From: Thiomargarita sp.
GTDB lineage: Bacteria; Pseudomonadota; Gammaproteobacteria; Beggiatoales; Beggiatoaceae
Direction of reading: 5' to 3'
NCBI GenBank assembly: GCA_020718845.1
Contig: DYRG01000016.1
Coordinates: 1-56,822, forward strand
Length of the DNA stretch: 56,822 bases
Positions 38,349 to 46,251 of the stretch are shown one piece after another. Made by a program: the position numbers and the translations under genes. The notes beneath the pieces are model-generated. The model was not told the DNA's origin. It ran no database searches and saw nothing but the letters and a program-made list of their open reading frames with translations. Each line of letters starts with the position of its first letter. The first letter of the stretch is position 1.

Positions 38349-39390
38349 GATAAGGACGACTTAATTCGTGAACCGCATCGACCAGCGCTTTCACATGATC
38401 TGGATTGATTTCGGGGTGAATGCCATGTCCTAAATTAAAAATATGACCGTTGCCATGACCAAAATCTCTCAATAAATCAGCCACTTCCAAACGAATTTTA
38501 TCGGGATTGGCGTATAACATTGACGGATCGAGATTGCCTTGCAACGCGACTTGATTTCCGACTCGTTTTCTCGCGTCGCCCAAGCCTGTTTGCCAATCCA
38601 AACCCAAAGCAGAACAACCACTTAGCGACATTTCCTCAAGCCACGATCCGCCACCTTTGGTGAATAAAATCACTGGCACATCGTTTTTGGGTAAAGTGTC
38701 GACAATTTGCTGCATATAACTCAATGAAAAATCTAAATAATCTTTTTTAGTCAACACGCCGCCCCAAGTGTCAAAAATCATCACGGCTTGCGCGCCAGCG
38801 GAAATTTGTGCGTTTAAATAAGCACTTACGGATTTTGCTAAAATATCAAGGAGTTGATGTGCTGCGGCAGGTTCGTTATAAATTAAGGCTTTGATTTTAC
38901 TGAAAGTTTTGGTACTTCCACCTTCGACCATGTACGTCGCCAATGTCCAAGGGCTTCCCGAAAAACCAATCAACGGCACACGCCCATTTAATTCACGTCG
39001 AATTAACCGCACAGCGTCCATGACATATTTCAATTCGCCTTCGGGATCAGGAATTACAAGTTTTTGAATATCTTGAATATTTTTGATGGGTTGTTTAAAA
39101 AGAGGACCTTCGCCTTCGCTAAAATACAACCCCAAACCCATCGCATCGGGCACTGTTAAAATATCTGAAAACAAAATCGCCGCGTCCAAATCAAAGCGTT
39201 CCAAAGGTTGCAAAGTCACTTCGCAAGCCAATTCAGGGTTTTGGCACAAATTCATGAAATTACCCGCTTTTGCACGGGTTGCTCGATATTCTGGCAAATA
39301 ACGTCCCGCCTGACGCATTAACCAAATTGGTGTATAATCAACGGGTTGGCGTTTTAACGCTCTCAAAAATCTATCGTTTTTTAAAATCAT
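38335..39390 (-). CDS. hemE: Uroporphyrinogen decarboxylase
   Basis: It converts uroporphyrinogen III to coproporphyrinogen III in heme synthesis. The 351-residue protein has the N-terminal [16 protein letters not shown] signature, [11 protein letters not shown], and [20 protein letters not shown] near the end. It heads the leftward hemE-rsmI-prlC group. Confidence 0.97.
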   Translation of the reverse strand: MILKNDRFLRALKRQPVDYTPIWLMRQAGRYLPEYRATRAKAGNFMNLCQNPELACEVTLQPLERFDLDAAILFSDILTVPDAMGLGLYFSEGEGPLFKQPIKNIQDIQKLVIPDPEGELKYVMDAVRLIRRELNGRVPLIGFSGSPWTLATYMVEGGSTKTFSKIKALIYNEPAAAHQLLDILAKSVSAYLNAQISAGAQAVMIFDTWGGVLTKKDYLDFSLSYMQQIVDTLPKNDVPVILFTKGGGSWLEEMSLSGCSALGLDWQTGLGDARKRVGNQVALQGNLDPSMLYANPDKIRLEVADLLRDFGHGNGHIFNLGHGIHPEINPDHVKALVDAVHELSRPYHANA

Positions 39391-39543
39391 TGCTCTAACT
39401 CAATTAAATGTACGTTCTTTATTTTGCACACCACAAAATAAAATCTTCCACTATTATAAGCGATTCATTCTGTGGGATAGCTTTTTTATTATAGGCAATT
39501 CAAAAATCGTTTATTTTATCCGCTTTTAGCAGGAGGAAAAAAC

Positions 39544-39597
39544 ATGAGTGACAGCGTCATTAACCTGAGTTCGGGATATAGTCGCGTTCCTGCATAA
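39544..39597 (+). pseudogene. Very short frame with a strong ribosome-binding site, possibly a truncated gene start
   Basis: AGGAGG (39531-39536) lies 7 bases before ATG 39544, the ideal arrangement. The frame reads MSDSVINLSSGYSRVPA and stops. Its GC content is higher than the surrounding island. It may be the 5' end of a core gene cut off by the island, or a genuine 17-residue peptide; I do not recognise it. Confidence 0.4.
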
Positions 39598-39605
39598 AAT
39601 TCAAA

Positions 39606-39698
39606 GGTAGTGATCAAAAGCAAGAAATAATTTTACATATTTTGTGTTTATTTTCAGTAAATTATAGGTTTAATTAGCATCTCAATTTGATCACTACC
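39606..39698. mobile_element. 93-bp inverted-repeat element (MITE-like)
   Basis: Perfect 13-bp terminal inverted repeats, GGTAGTGATCAAA at the left and TTTGATCACTACC at the right, with an AT-rich interior that has no frame. The terminal sequence looks like that of a DNA transposon family, so this could be a non-autonomous derivative or a solo IS remnant. It begins 8 bases after the truncated frame and ends 83 bases before the restriction-modification gene. Confidence 0.65.
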
Positions 39699-39781
39699 CC
39701 CAATTTTTTTACGCAGTTATCTCTCGAAAGCGTTAAAATAAACCTCTTATCTTTTTAACTTACAATTCTAAAAAGCATCTT

Positions 39782-41503
39782 ATGTCGATTCAAGCCATTA
39801 ACGAATATCATAACAACGTTCATAAAATTTTCCTTTTTAGTAGGGTAAATCATGAGCAAGCAATTAAAAATGAGTTTGCTATCCTTATTAATAGCTATTG
39901 TAAAGATAAAAACTTATTATTAATTCAAGAAAAAACCATTAAAAATCAACAAGGTAAAAATATAAGACCCGATGGGACTTTAAGCAATATCTTAGTCGAT
40001 TTAGGTTTTTGGGAATCCAAAGCAAACGTTGATCTTGACAAAGAAATTACCAATAAAAGAAATGCAGGTTATCCTTTAAGCAATACTTTGTTTCAAGATA
40101 ATCAAAAAGCTGTTTTATTTCAAAACGGTGAACCTTGCCTTGAAACTCCTTTAGATAATAAAGAGGATTTGGATAAACTCTTAACTCAATTTGTGAGTTT
40201 CAAATCTAAAGAGGTCAAAGAATTTTATGATGCCGTTGAAAACTTTAAATTTACTCTTCCCGATATTTTAGAAACCATCAATAAAGAAATTACACTCGCA
40301 GAAACTAATAATCCCCAATTTAAAAAAGCCCGCCTACATTTTCTTAATATTTGTGAGAAAAGTATTAATCCTAATATTTCAATTAACGATATTAATGAAA
40401 TGCTTTTGCAACATATTTTAACTGAAGAAATTTTTAATAGTATTTTTGATAATGCAGATTTTCACCGTGACAATAACATTGCAAAAGAACTTTATAAATT
40501 AGAAGAAACTTTCTTTAAAGGTAAGACTAAAAAAGATACCCTTTCCAAAGTGCAAACTTACTATGCTGCGATAAAAAGACGCGCTGCAAGCATTATTGAT
40601 CACCACGAAAAACAAGCCTTTCTGAAAGCCTTTTATGAGGATTTCTACAAAATCTATAATCCCAAAGCCGCCGATAGAATGGGCATTGTTTATACCCCAA
40701 ATGAAATCGTTAAATTTCAAATTGAAAGCGTTGATTATTTATTAGAGAAACATTTTAAGAAAACTTTAGCTCACAAAGGTGTTAAAATCCTTGATCCTTG
40801 CGTTGGAACTGGAACGTATATTTGTGAATTAATTGATTACTTACCGCCTAAAGATTTAGAGAAAAAATTTAATCAAGATATTTTTTGTAATGAATTAGGT
40901 TTATTGCCTTATTACATAGCAAACCTAAACATCGAATATACCTATCAACAAAAGATTGGCGAGTATGCTGAATTTAATAATCTTTGTTGGGTTGATACAC
41001 TTGATAATACGGGTTTTAATTTTAAAGGAAGTAATACTGAATTATTTGGATTAAGTGTTGAAAACACCGCCCGCATTAAAACTCAAAATGAGCAACAAAT
41101 TAGCGTGATTATTGGCAATCCTCCTTATAATGCTAACCAACAAAATGAGAACGATAATAATAAAAATCGTGAATATAAAGAAATTGACAAACGAATAAAA
41201 GAAACTTACATAGAAAAAAGTACCGCTCAAAAAACAAAGCAATATGATATGTATAAACGTTTTATTCGATGGGCAAGCGACCGTATTAGTGAAAATGGGA
41301 TTATTTGTTTTATTATTAATCGCAGCTTTATTGACAAGAAACAAGATGATGGGTTTCGTAAATGTATAGAGAAAGAGTTTGATTTTACTTATATTATTGA
41401 TTTAGGTGGTGATATGCGTTTGAATACTGATAGCAACGATAACGTGTTTGGGATTACAATTGGCGTGGCAATTTTATTTCTAGTTAAAAAGAAAGGAGAT
41501 TAA
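39782..41503 (+). CDS. N-terminal part of a type IIG/ISP-like restriction-modification enzyme (nuclease plus methyltransferase)
   Basis: Residues 1-110 hold a PD-(D/E)xK-type nuclease: Glu31, then Pro63-Asp64 and Glu78-Ser79-Lys80 (RPDGTL...GFWESKAN). Residues about 310-560 form an N6-adenine methyltransferase with motif I DPCVGTGTY (Asp338) and motif IV NPPY (446-449). The frame ends right after GVAILFLVKKKGD, where unsplit relatives run on into a target-recognition region. That region is found at 42219 in another frame. No helicase domain is present, unlike long type ISP enzymes. The two parts are separated by a toxin-antitoxin cassette. Confidence 0.8.
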   Translation: MSIQAINEYHNNVHKIFLFSRVNHEQAIKNEFAILINSYCKDKNLLLIQEKTIKNQQGKNIRPDGTLSNILVDLGFWESKANVDLDKEITNKRNAGYPLSNTLFQDNQKAVLFQNGEPCLETPLDNKEDLDKLLTQFVSFKSKEVKEFYDAVENFKFTLPDILETINKEITLAETNNPQFKKARLHFLNICEKSINPNISINDINEMLLQHILTEEIFNSIFDNADFHRDNNIAKELYKLEETFFKGKTKKDTLSKVQTYYAAIKRRAASIIDHHEKQAFLKAFYEDFYKIYNPKAADRMGIVYTPNEIVKFQIESVDYLLEKHFKKTLAHKGVKILDPCVGTGTYICELIDYLPPKDLEKKFNQDIFCNELGLLPYYIANLNIEYTYQQKIGEYAEFNNLCWVDTLDNTGFNFKGSNTELFGLSVENTARIKTQNEQQISVIIGNPPYNANQQNENDNNKNREYKEIDKRIKETYIEKSTAQKTKQYDMYKRFIRWASDRISENGIICFIINRSFIDKKQDDGFRKCIEKEFDFTYIIDLGGDMRLNTDSNDNVFGITIGVAILFLVKKKGD

Positions 41504-41504
41504 A

Positions 41505-41771
41505 ATGACTACAATTAGTTTTGATTTACCTGATATTGTTTTGGAATCTTATCAACAAAATATTCCTAATTTAATTCAAGATATAAAACAAAGTTTTATT
41601 ATTTGGGAATATACAAACGGGAAACTTTCTTTAAAACAAAGTGCCGATGCGCTTAACATCTCTTATCGTGAATTTGTAGAATTATTATGGAGTCGTGGTA
41701 TTTCAATTGATGCGCTCAATAAACACGAATTAAATGAGCAATATCATGATTTAATTGAGTTATTAAACTAA
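41505..41771 (+). CDS. UPF0175-type antitoxin
   Basis: The 88-residue protein shows the UPF0175 pattern: LPDIVLESYQQ near the start, a helix-turn-helix with KLSLKQSADALNISYREFVELL, and a polar tail. A good ribosome-binding site (AAAGGAG) lies within the last codons of the upstream methyltransferase. It overlaps the toxin start by 1 base. Confidence 0.8.
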   Translation: MTTISFDLPDIVLESYQQNIPNLIQDIKQSFIIWEYTNGKLSLKQSADALNISYREFVELLWSRGISIDALNKHELNEQYHDLIELLN

Positions 41772-42217
41772 TGATTGTTATTTCTAATACCAGTCCTCTC
41801 ATTGCATTACTTAAATTAGAAAAATTAATTTTATTAAAACAAGTTTTTGGAAAGATAGTAATTCCTAAAATTGTTTATGAAGAATTAATTTATGGCTGCA
41901 CAAATAAAGAAATGCAACATCTTAATTCTGCTTGTAATTTATTCATTGAAATTATAACAATAGAAAATATTAATTATAATTTTAAACGTAAGCTAGACTT
42001 GGGAGAAAATAGTGTTTTATCTTTAGCACTAGATATGCAAGCAAATATTATTTTAATTGATGATCGAAAAGCCTATAATGAGGCTAAAGAATTAGGATTT
42101 AAAACCGCTTCAACTTTAACCTTTTTAAAAGTAGCTCAAACAAAAGGTTTTATTGAAAATCACCTTGAACTTATTGAACAATTAAAACTAAAGAAATTCT
42201 TTATTCCGAGTTATTAA
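41771..42217 (+). CDS. DUF3368-type PIN toxin
   Basis: A 148-residue PIN protein with ISNTSPLIAL (in DUF3368 the first acidic position is modified), LDLGENSVLSLAL, IILIDDRKAYNEA and a C-terminal AQTKGFI. UPF0175-DUF3368 is a known pair in bacteria and archaea. The toxin ends 1 base before the second part of the restriction-modification gene. Confidence 0.82.
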   Translation: MIVISNTSPLIALLKLEKLILLKQVFGKIVIPKIVYEELIYGCTNKEMQHLNSACNLFIEIITIENINYNFKRKLDLGENSVLSLALDMQANIILIDDRKAYNEAKELGFKTASTLTFLKVAQTKGFIENHLELIEQLKLKKFFIPSY

Positions 42218-42218
42218 G

Positions 42219-43556
42219 ATGAAAAACGCAAAGATTTATTATTATCGGGCAGAGAATTGCAAAAATAAGCAACAGAAACTTTCTTTGCTTAATTCTTTAT
42301 CTTTTAAAGAATTAGAATTTGAACACATTATTCCCGATAATAAAAATAATTGGATAAATCAAACAGATAACGATTTTGAAACCTTAATTCCCGTTTGTGA
42401 TAAACAAACTAAATTAGGGAAAAATCAACACGCTATTTTTAAATTATTTTCTAATGGAGTTTCCACAAATAGAGATGAGTGGGTTTATGATTTTTCAAAA
42501 GAATATTTAATTGAAAAAATGCAATTTTTCTTTGAAGAATATAACAAAGAAGTTGAACGTTGGATAAAATGGAAAGAACAGCATAATTATAAAGATATAA
42601 AAGAGGAATCAAATCCTGTCGTTGATAATTTTTTGCATGAAAGAAATTTTATAAAATGGAGTAAAATGATAAAGAGAGATAAATTGAGAAAACATAAAAA
42701 AGACTCTTTTAAAATAACAGATATTACAAATTGTCTTTATCGACCTTTTGTAAAAAACTATTTGTATTATGGATATACGCCAATTGATATAAAAGGAGAA
42801 TTTAATCAAATATTATCTAATGAAAATAGTTTTATCGTTTTTAATAATGGAGAATTACAACCATTTAATAATATTATAGTTAATTCAATAGTTGATTTAC
42901 ATTTTAATGGAGATTCTGTTTGCCTACCTTTCTATATTTACGATAAAGAAGGCAACCCACAAGAAAATATTACAAATTGGGCATTAGAACTATTTAGAGA
43001 GCATTATCAAATAGAAATTACAAAAGAACAGATTTTTAATTATGTGTATGCGGTATTGCATGATCCAAACTATCGTGAGAAATATGAACAAAACTTAAAA
43101 CGGGAATTTCCTCGAATTCCTTTGTATGAAAATTTTGAACAATGGGCTAAGTTTGGTAAAGAATTAATGGATTTGCATTTGAATTATGAAAGTGTTGAAC
43201 AATATCCGTTGAAACGCATCGACTCCGATAAAGCAAAAATCCCCAAAGTTAAATTAAAAGCTGACAAAGCAAATGGCGTAATTATCTTAGATGACAATAC
43301 GCAATTAAGTGGCATTCCAAATGAAGCATGGGATTACAAATTGGGAAATCGCAGCGCATTAGAATGGGTTTTAGATCAATACAAAGAAAAAACCCCTAAA
43401 GATGCCACGATTGCTCAAAATTTCAATACCTACAAATTTACTGACCACAAAGAACACGTTATCGATTTGCTTTGTCGCGTGTGCAAAGTTTCTATAGAAA
43501 CCGTCCGCATTGTCCAATCCCTTCACGACCTCTCACCTATAGAAATCCACCCCTGA
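42219..43556 (+). CDS. C-terminal part (target-recognition region) of the split restriction-modification enzyme
   Basis: The 445 residues begin KNAKIYYYRAENC, which continues where the 41503 frame ends in unsplit homologues. It runs through WINQTDNDFE, GVSTNRDEWVYDFS, a DNA-recognition-like central part (about 130-260) and the conserved end with YAVLHDPNYREKYEQNLKRE, EWVLDQYKEKTPKDATI and VCKVSIETVRIV. There is no good ribosome-binding site; translation may be coupled to the toxin stop 1 base upstream. If it is made, it could assemble with the first part as a split enzyme. Confidence 0.78.
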   Translation: MKNAKIYYYRAENCKNKQQKLSLLNSLSFKELEFEHIIPDNKNNWINQTDNDFETLIPVCDKQTKLGKNQHAIFKLFSNGVSTNRDEWVYDFSKEYLIEKMQFFFEEYNKEVERWIKWKEQHNYKDIKEESNPVVDNFLHERNFIKWSKMIKRDKLRKHKKDSFKITDITNCLYRPFVKNYLYYGYTPIDIKGEFNQILSNENSFIVFNNGELQPFNNIIVNSIVDLHFNGDSVCLPFYIYDKEGNPQENITNWALELFREHYQIEITKEQIFNYVYAVLHDPNYREKYEQNLKREFPRIPLYENFEQWAKFGKELMDLHLNYESVEQYPLKRIDSDKAKIPKVKLKADKANGVIILDDNTQLSGIPNEAWDYKLGNRSALEWVLDQYKEKTPKDATIAQNFNTYKFTDHKEHVIDLLCRVCKVSIETVRIVQSLHDLSPIEIHP

Positions 43557-43563
43557 TTTCTCT

Positions 43564-43677
43564 TTGGGTTTTGTTGTAGGATTAGCTGTAGGAACTGGAT
43601 TTGGATTTGGTATTCTCTATGTATTGAATGGTTTCTTTAGTAGATTAGTCACCCGTTTTAAAAAAGCTGATGCCTAA
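43564..43677 (+). pseudogene. Short membrane-protein remnant
   Basis: An open frame from TTG 43564 reads a glycine-rich hydrophobic helix, VVGLAVGTGFGFGILYVL, followed by a basic tail, in a different frame from the upstream gene. It looks like the 3' end of a small membrane protein; no start signal is present. Confidence 0.35.
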
Positions 43678-43713
43678 CCCGCAAGATGCGGTGAAAACTG
43701 CATCATTTCTTTT
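43677..43713 (+). repeat. Palindromic repeat copy 1
   Basis: GATGCGGT (43685-43692), GAAA loop, ACTGCATC (43697-43704), then a T-rich tail. First of five copies in this window; it may serve as a terminator. Confidence 0.75.
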
Positions 43714-43755
43714 TTATAAGCGGTTAATTTATTTGATAATAAATGGAAATAAAAA

Positions 43756-44079
43756 ATGAGAGTATATTTGGATAATTGTTGTTTTAATAGACCATTTGAC
43801 GATCAAACATCATTAACGATACGTTTAGAAACCGAAGCATGGAAAATACTTGCCGATTCATTTACATTAGAAACACCTGAAATTTTAATCAATATGAAAC
43901 AAATCATAAATTACGGATTAAAATCCTTAGATGCTTTACACATTGCGTGTGCAATTGCTTTAAAATGTGACTATTTTTTAACTGTCGATAAAGGGATTCT
44001 TAAAAAAGCCTTTTATATTTCAGATATTAAAATACTTAGCCCCATTGATTTTGTTATTCAACAGGAAAACCTTTTATGA
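43756..44079 (+). pseudogene. PIN-domain protein with an internal deletion
   Basis: The start MRVYLDNCCFNRPFDDQ and RLETEA, and the end GLKSLDALHIACAIALKCDYFLTVDKGILKK, match a widespread small PIN family of about 150-160 residues. Between them roughly 50 residues, including the second acidic position, are missing without loss of frame. The 107-residue product probably has no nuclease activity. It is followed by its usual partner gene with a 4-base overlap. Confidence 0.72.
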
Positions 44080-44279
44080 GAACCGACACCGAATTAAAAA
44101 TGCAAGCTCTTCAGTTCTTAAATCAACATCTTGGCTTAGTAGAAACCGAACGCTTTATTGCATTAGTACAACGTGAGAAATTTGATTATACAGCATGGCG
44201 ACAAACGCTTTTTACAGAATTAACAGGTGAGGAAATTAGTCGTCAAGCAATGGCATTTTCAAGAAATAGTGTTCAATAA
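44076..44279 (+). CDS. Small protein usually paired with the preceding PIN gene
   Basis: 67 residues, MRTDTELKMQALQFLNQ-, LGLVETERFIALVQREKFDYTAW-, ending in a basic tail. I know this pattern as a small partner adjacent to PIN genes in cyanobacteria and Beggiatoa relatives. It would be the antitoxin-like member and appears intact, while its toxin is damaged. Confidence 0.65.
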   Translation: MRTDTELKMQALQFLNQHLGLVETERFIALVQREKFDYTAWRQTLFTELTGEEISRQAMAFSRNSVQ

Positions 44280-44286
44280 AAAACTT

Positions 44287-44323
44287 AACCCGTAAGATGT
44301 GGTGAAAACCGCATCATTTTTTT
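44287..44323 (+). repeat. Palindromic repeat copy 2
   Basis: GATGTGGT (44296-44303), GAAA loop, ACCGCATC (44308-44315), T-rich tail. It is also the left part of a duplicated segment shared with 45356-45537. Confidence 0.75.
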
Positions 44324-44344
44324 ACTTGAAAAGGAATTAAAGTA

Positions 44345-44485
44345 ATGAATGCAATTGAATTTGAGGCACAAATCGGTGATGGGGTTTTAAAAGTACCAAG
44401 TCAATACAAAACATGGCTGGGAAAAAGCGTGCGGGTTATTTTATTAGAACCTGAAGAACAAATAAATCGTAAAAATTCTCACTAA
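44345..44485 (+). pseudogene. Truncated antitoxin, 5' copy of the gene at 45415
   Basis: 46 codons starting MNAIEFEAQIGDGVLKVPSQ. The first 41 codons are nearly identical to those of the antitoxin at 45415; then the sequence diverges and stops. The partner PIN gene is missing here, so this is a stub from duplication or deletion. Confidence 0.75.
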
Positions 44486-44520
44486 AAAACCTGACAGACT
44501 TTTGAAATCTATCAGGTTTT
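44486..44520 (+). terminator. Hairpin after the truncated antitoxin
   Basis: Stem AAAACCTGACAGA / TCTATCAGGTTTT with one mismatch, and a T-rich end. Likely terminator. Confidence 0.7.
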
Positions 44521-44552
44521 TATATAGCGACATTACATAAAACACTTCGTAA

Positions 44553-44599
44553 GTTGGACTGTAAATCCAACATTTTGTTGTTGGGGTTTGCACCCCAAC
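44553..44599. repeat. Two adjacent palindromes, the second shared with the purH end
   Basis: GTTGGA/TCCAAC (44553-44571), then GTTGGGGT/ACCCCAAC (44580-44599). On the other strand the second one reads GTAGGTTGGGGTG, as at 7856-7868. Confidence 0.65.
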
Positions 44600-44907
44600 C
44601 TACGGGCTTATCAAATAAAAATGAGAAATCGTTATGGGTTTATGATTTAAGAACGGGAGTTACTTGGTTAGAAACCACGACTCAATTATCTTTTTATTTA
44701 AATCAATTTACGGCGATTTACGACGCACCTTATCGTTCAAAAGATCAACGTTTAAAACAAGTTTTTGCTCACGAATTACAAACCGATTGGGATTATTGGT
44801 GGTTAGAAGAAACTGATTTCACCAACAAACCCATCCTCTCCACCCAACGCTTCTTCCAAGATGCACTTAACGATCTGTATTCATTGAATAATTTATTGAA
44901 GATTTAA
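44554..44907 (+). pseudogene. Gene fragment of uncertain origin
   Basis: The frame is open for 117 codons, but its first 17 lie in the palindromic repeats and cannot be native. The remainder has KSLWVYDLRTGVTWLE and a Trp-rich WDYWWLEETDF. KxLWVYDLRT recalls the C-terminus of type I methyltransferase subunits, but the rest does not follow that family, so I leave it unassigned. Confidence 0.35.
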
Positions 44908-44993
44908 AAAACGTATGTTTGATATTAAGTTTTCAATATGTTAAAATTATGCCCGTTTTTTTATTAAACTTATTTTTATTAAGGAGAGGCGTA

Positions 44994-45347
44994 ATGTTGT
45001 CTGAAAAAGAGATAAAAGTTAAAGAAATATTGATTGATGTGGCTAAAGGAAAAATAAAAACCCATCATCCCAAGAAAATTGCATATAAGGAACTTTGGCT
45101 AAAGATATATCCAGAAAAAGTATGGGGGCAAAAATATGCCAATGAAGTGGTAGAATGGATTGTCAATATTTCAAATACTGATGTGATAAACAATTTGCCA
45201 CCTTTAAATTCCATTGTGGTTCGAAAAGATACGGGGCAACCAGGAGAAGGTTGGAATGAATGGTTACATGAAAATAAAAAAGCAACTAGACTTTATAGAA
45301 CGGTAAATAGAGCTCAAAAAGCGTGCTGGAAGCATTATGCAAAATAA
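44994..45347 (+). CDS. Small hypothetical protein
   Basis: ATG 44994 has a good AAGGAG site; the frame is open upstream to 44919 without support. The 117-residue basic protein has two helical parts and VVRKDTGQPGEGWNEWL. No family recognised, but the gene appears intact inside the decaying toxin-antitoxin region. Confidence 0.6.
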   Translation: MLSEKEIKVKEILIDVAKGKIKTHHPKKIAYKELWLKIYPEKVWGQKYANEVVEWIVNISNTDVINNLPPLNSIVVRKDTGQPGEGWNEWLHENKKATRLYRTVNRAQKACWKHYAK

Positions 45348-45355
45348 CCGACTAC

Positions 45356-45394
45356 AACCCGTAAGATGCGGTGAAAACTGCATCATTTCTTTTT
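45356..45394 (+). repeat. Palindromic repeat copy 3
   Basis: GATGCGGT (45365-45372), GAAA loop, ACTGCATC (45377-45384), T-rich tail. It lies in front of the antitoxin copy at 45415. Confidence 0.78.
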
Positions 45395-45414
45395 ACCTGA
45401 AAAGGAGTAATGTA

Positions 45415-45621
45415 ATGAATGCAATTGAATTTGATGCACAAATCTGTGATGGGGTTTTAAAAGTACCAAGTCAATACAGAACATGGCTGGGAAAAAACGT
45501 GCGGGTTATTTTATTAGAACCTGAAGAACAAATAAATACTCAACAAGCATTAAAATTTAGTGCAATTACCCTTCAAACAAAAAATTATCGTTTCAATCGA
45601 GAACAAGCAAATGAACGATAA
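45415..45621 (+). CDS. Antitoxin (VapB-like) of the PIN pair
   Basis: 68 residues, MNAIEFDAQICDGVLKVPSQ, strands followed by an acidic link and a basic Arg/Asn tail. AAGGAG precedes the ATG; the frame is open further upstream but only through the repeat. It overlaps the toxin start by 11 bases. Confidence 0.75.
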   Translation: MNAIEFDAQICDGVLKVPSQYRTWLGKNVRVILLEPEEQINTQQALKFSAITLQTKNYRFNREQANER

Positions 45622-46021
45622 GGTATTTTTTGATACAAATATGCTAATTTATGTGTATTCTGTTGATGAGCGAGACAAACAGCAATGCGTTATTAAACAT
45701 ATTCAAACAACTAAAAATCGTTGGATTAGCACTCAAGTTTTAAGTGAAATGAGCAACGTGTTGCGTAAAAAGTTTAAATTAGAGTGCAGAGCAATTATTA
45801 ATGCGGTGGTTGAAATACAAGATAATTTTCAAATAGCTATCGTTCAACCGTCAGCAATAACACAAGCATTAATTATCATGGAAAATTACCATTATTCTTA
45901 TTATGATAGTTTAATTATTGCAACTGCTTTGGAAAATAACTGTGAAATACTTTATTCAGAAGATATGCAACACCAACAAATTATTGAACAAAAAATCGTT
46001 ATCATTAACCCGTTCAAATAA
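45611..46021 (+). CDS. PIN-domain toxin (VapC-like)
   Basis: 136 residues from ATG 45611: KVFFDTNMLIYVYS (Asp8), VLSEMSNVL, YYDSLIIATALEN and LYSEDMQHQQ supply the PIN acidic residues. The chosen start overlaps the antitoxin and avoids an upstream frame that merely shadows it. Complete and likely active. Confidence 0.82.
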   Translation: MNDKVFFDTNMLIYVYSVDERDKQQCVIKHIQTTKNRWISTQVLSEMSNVLRKKFKLECRAIINAVVEIQDNFQIAIVQPSAITQALIIMENYHYSYYDSLIIATALENNCEILYSEDMQHQQIIEQKIVIINPFK

Positions 46022-46023
46022 AC

Positions 46024-46055
46024 TATGTAAAATGCGGTGAGAACCGCATCATCTT
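46024..46055 (+). repeat. Palindromic repeat copy 4
   Basis: ATGCGGT (46032-46038), GAGA loop, ACCGCAT (46043-46049), followed by CATCTTTT. Confidence 0.72.
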
Positions 46056-46082
46056 TTGGATAAAAATATCGAGAAAACAATT

Positions 46083-46211
46083 ATGAAAACAATTTCTATT
46101 GCAAGCAATGAAGATAGTGTTTTTATTCGTTTGGATAAAACTCTTCTTGATGAGAGGAAAATTATGCGATTTCTTGATTTAATTAAAAAAATATTTTCAA
46201 CTAAATTTTGA
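46083..46211 (+). CDS. Very small hypothetical protein
   Basis: 42 residues, MKTISIASNEDSVFIRLDKT-, with a basic, hydrophobic end. It resembles the opening of small antitoxins but has no partner gene. It may be a stub. Confidence 0.4.
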   Translation: MKTISIASNEDSVFIRLDKTLLDERKIMRFLDLIKKIFSTKF

Positions 46212-46251
46212 GATTTGAGATAAAATTAAACCTATCTAAAATAGGAGCTGA

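Noticed and set aside
43677-46055. CRISPR-like array or integron attC sites
   Set aside because: Repeats are separated by whole genes and not by spacers; the palindrome lacks the bipartite attC simple sites and no integrase is present in the window.
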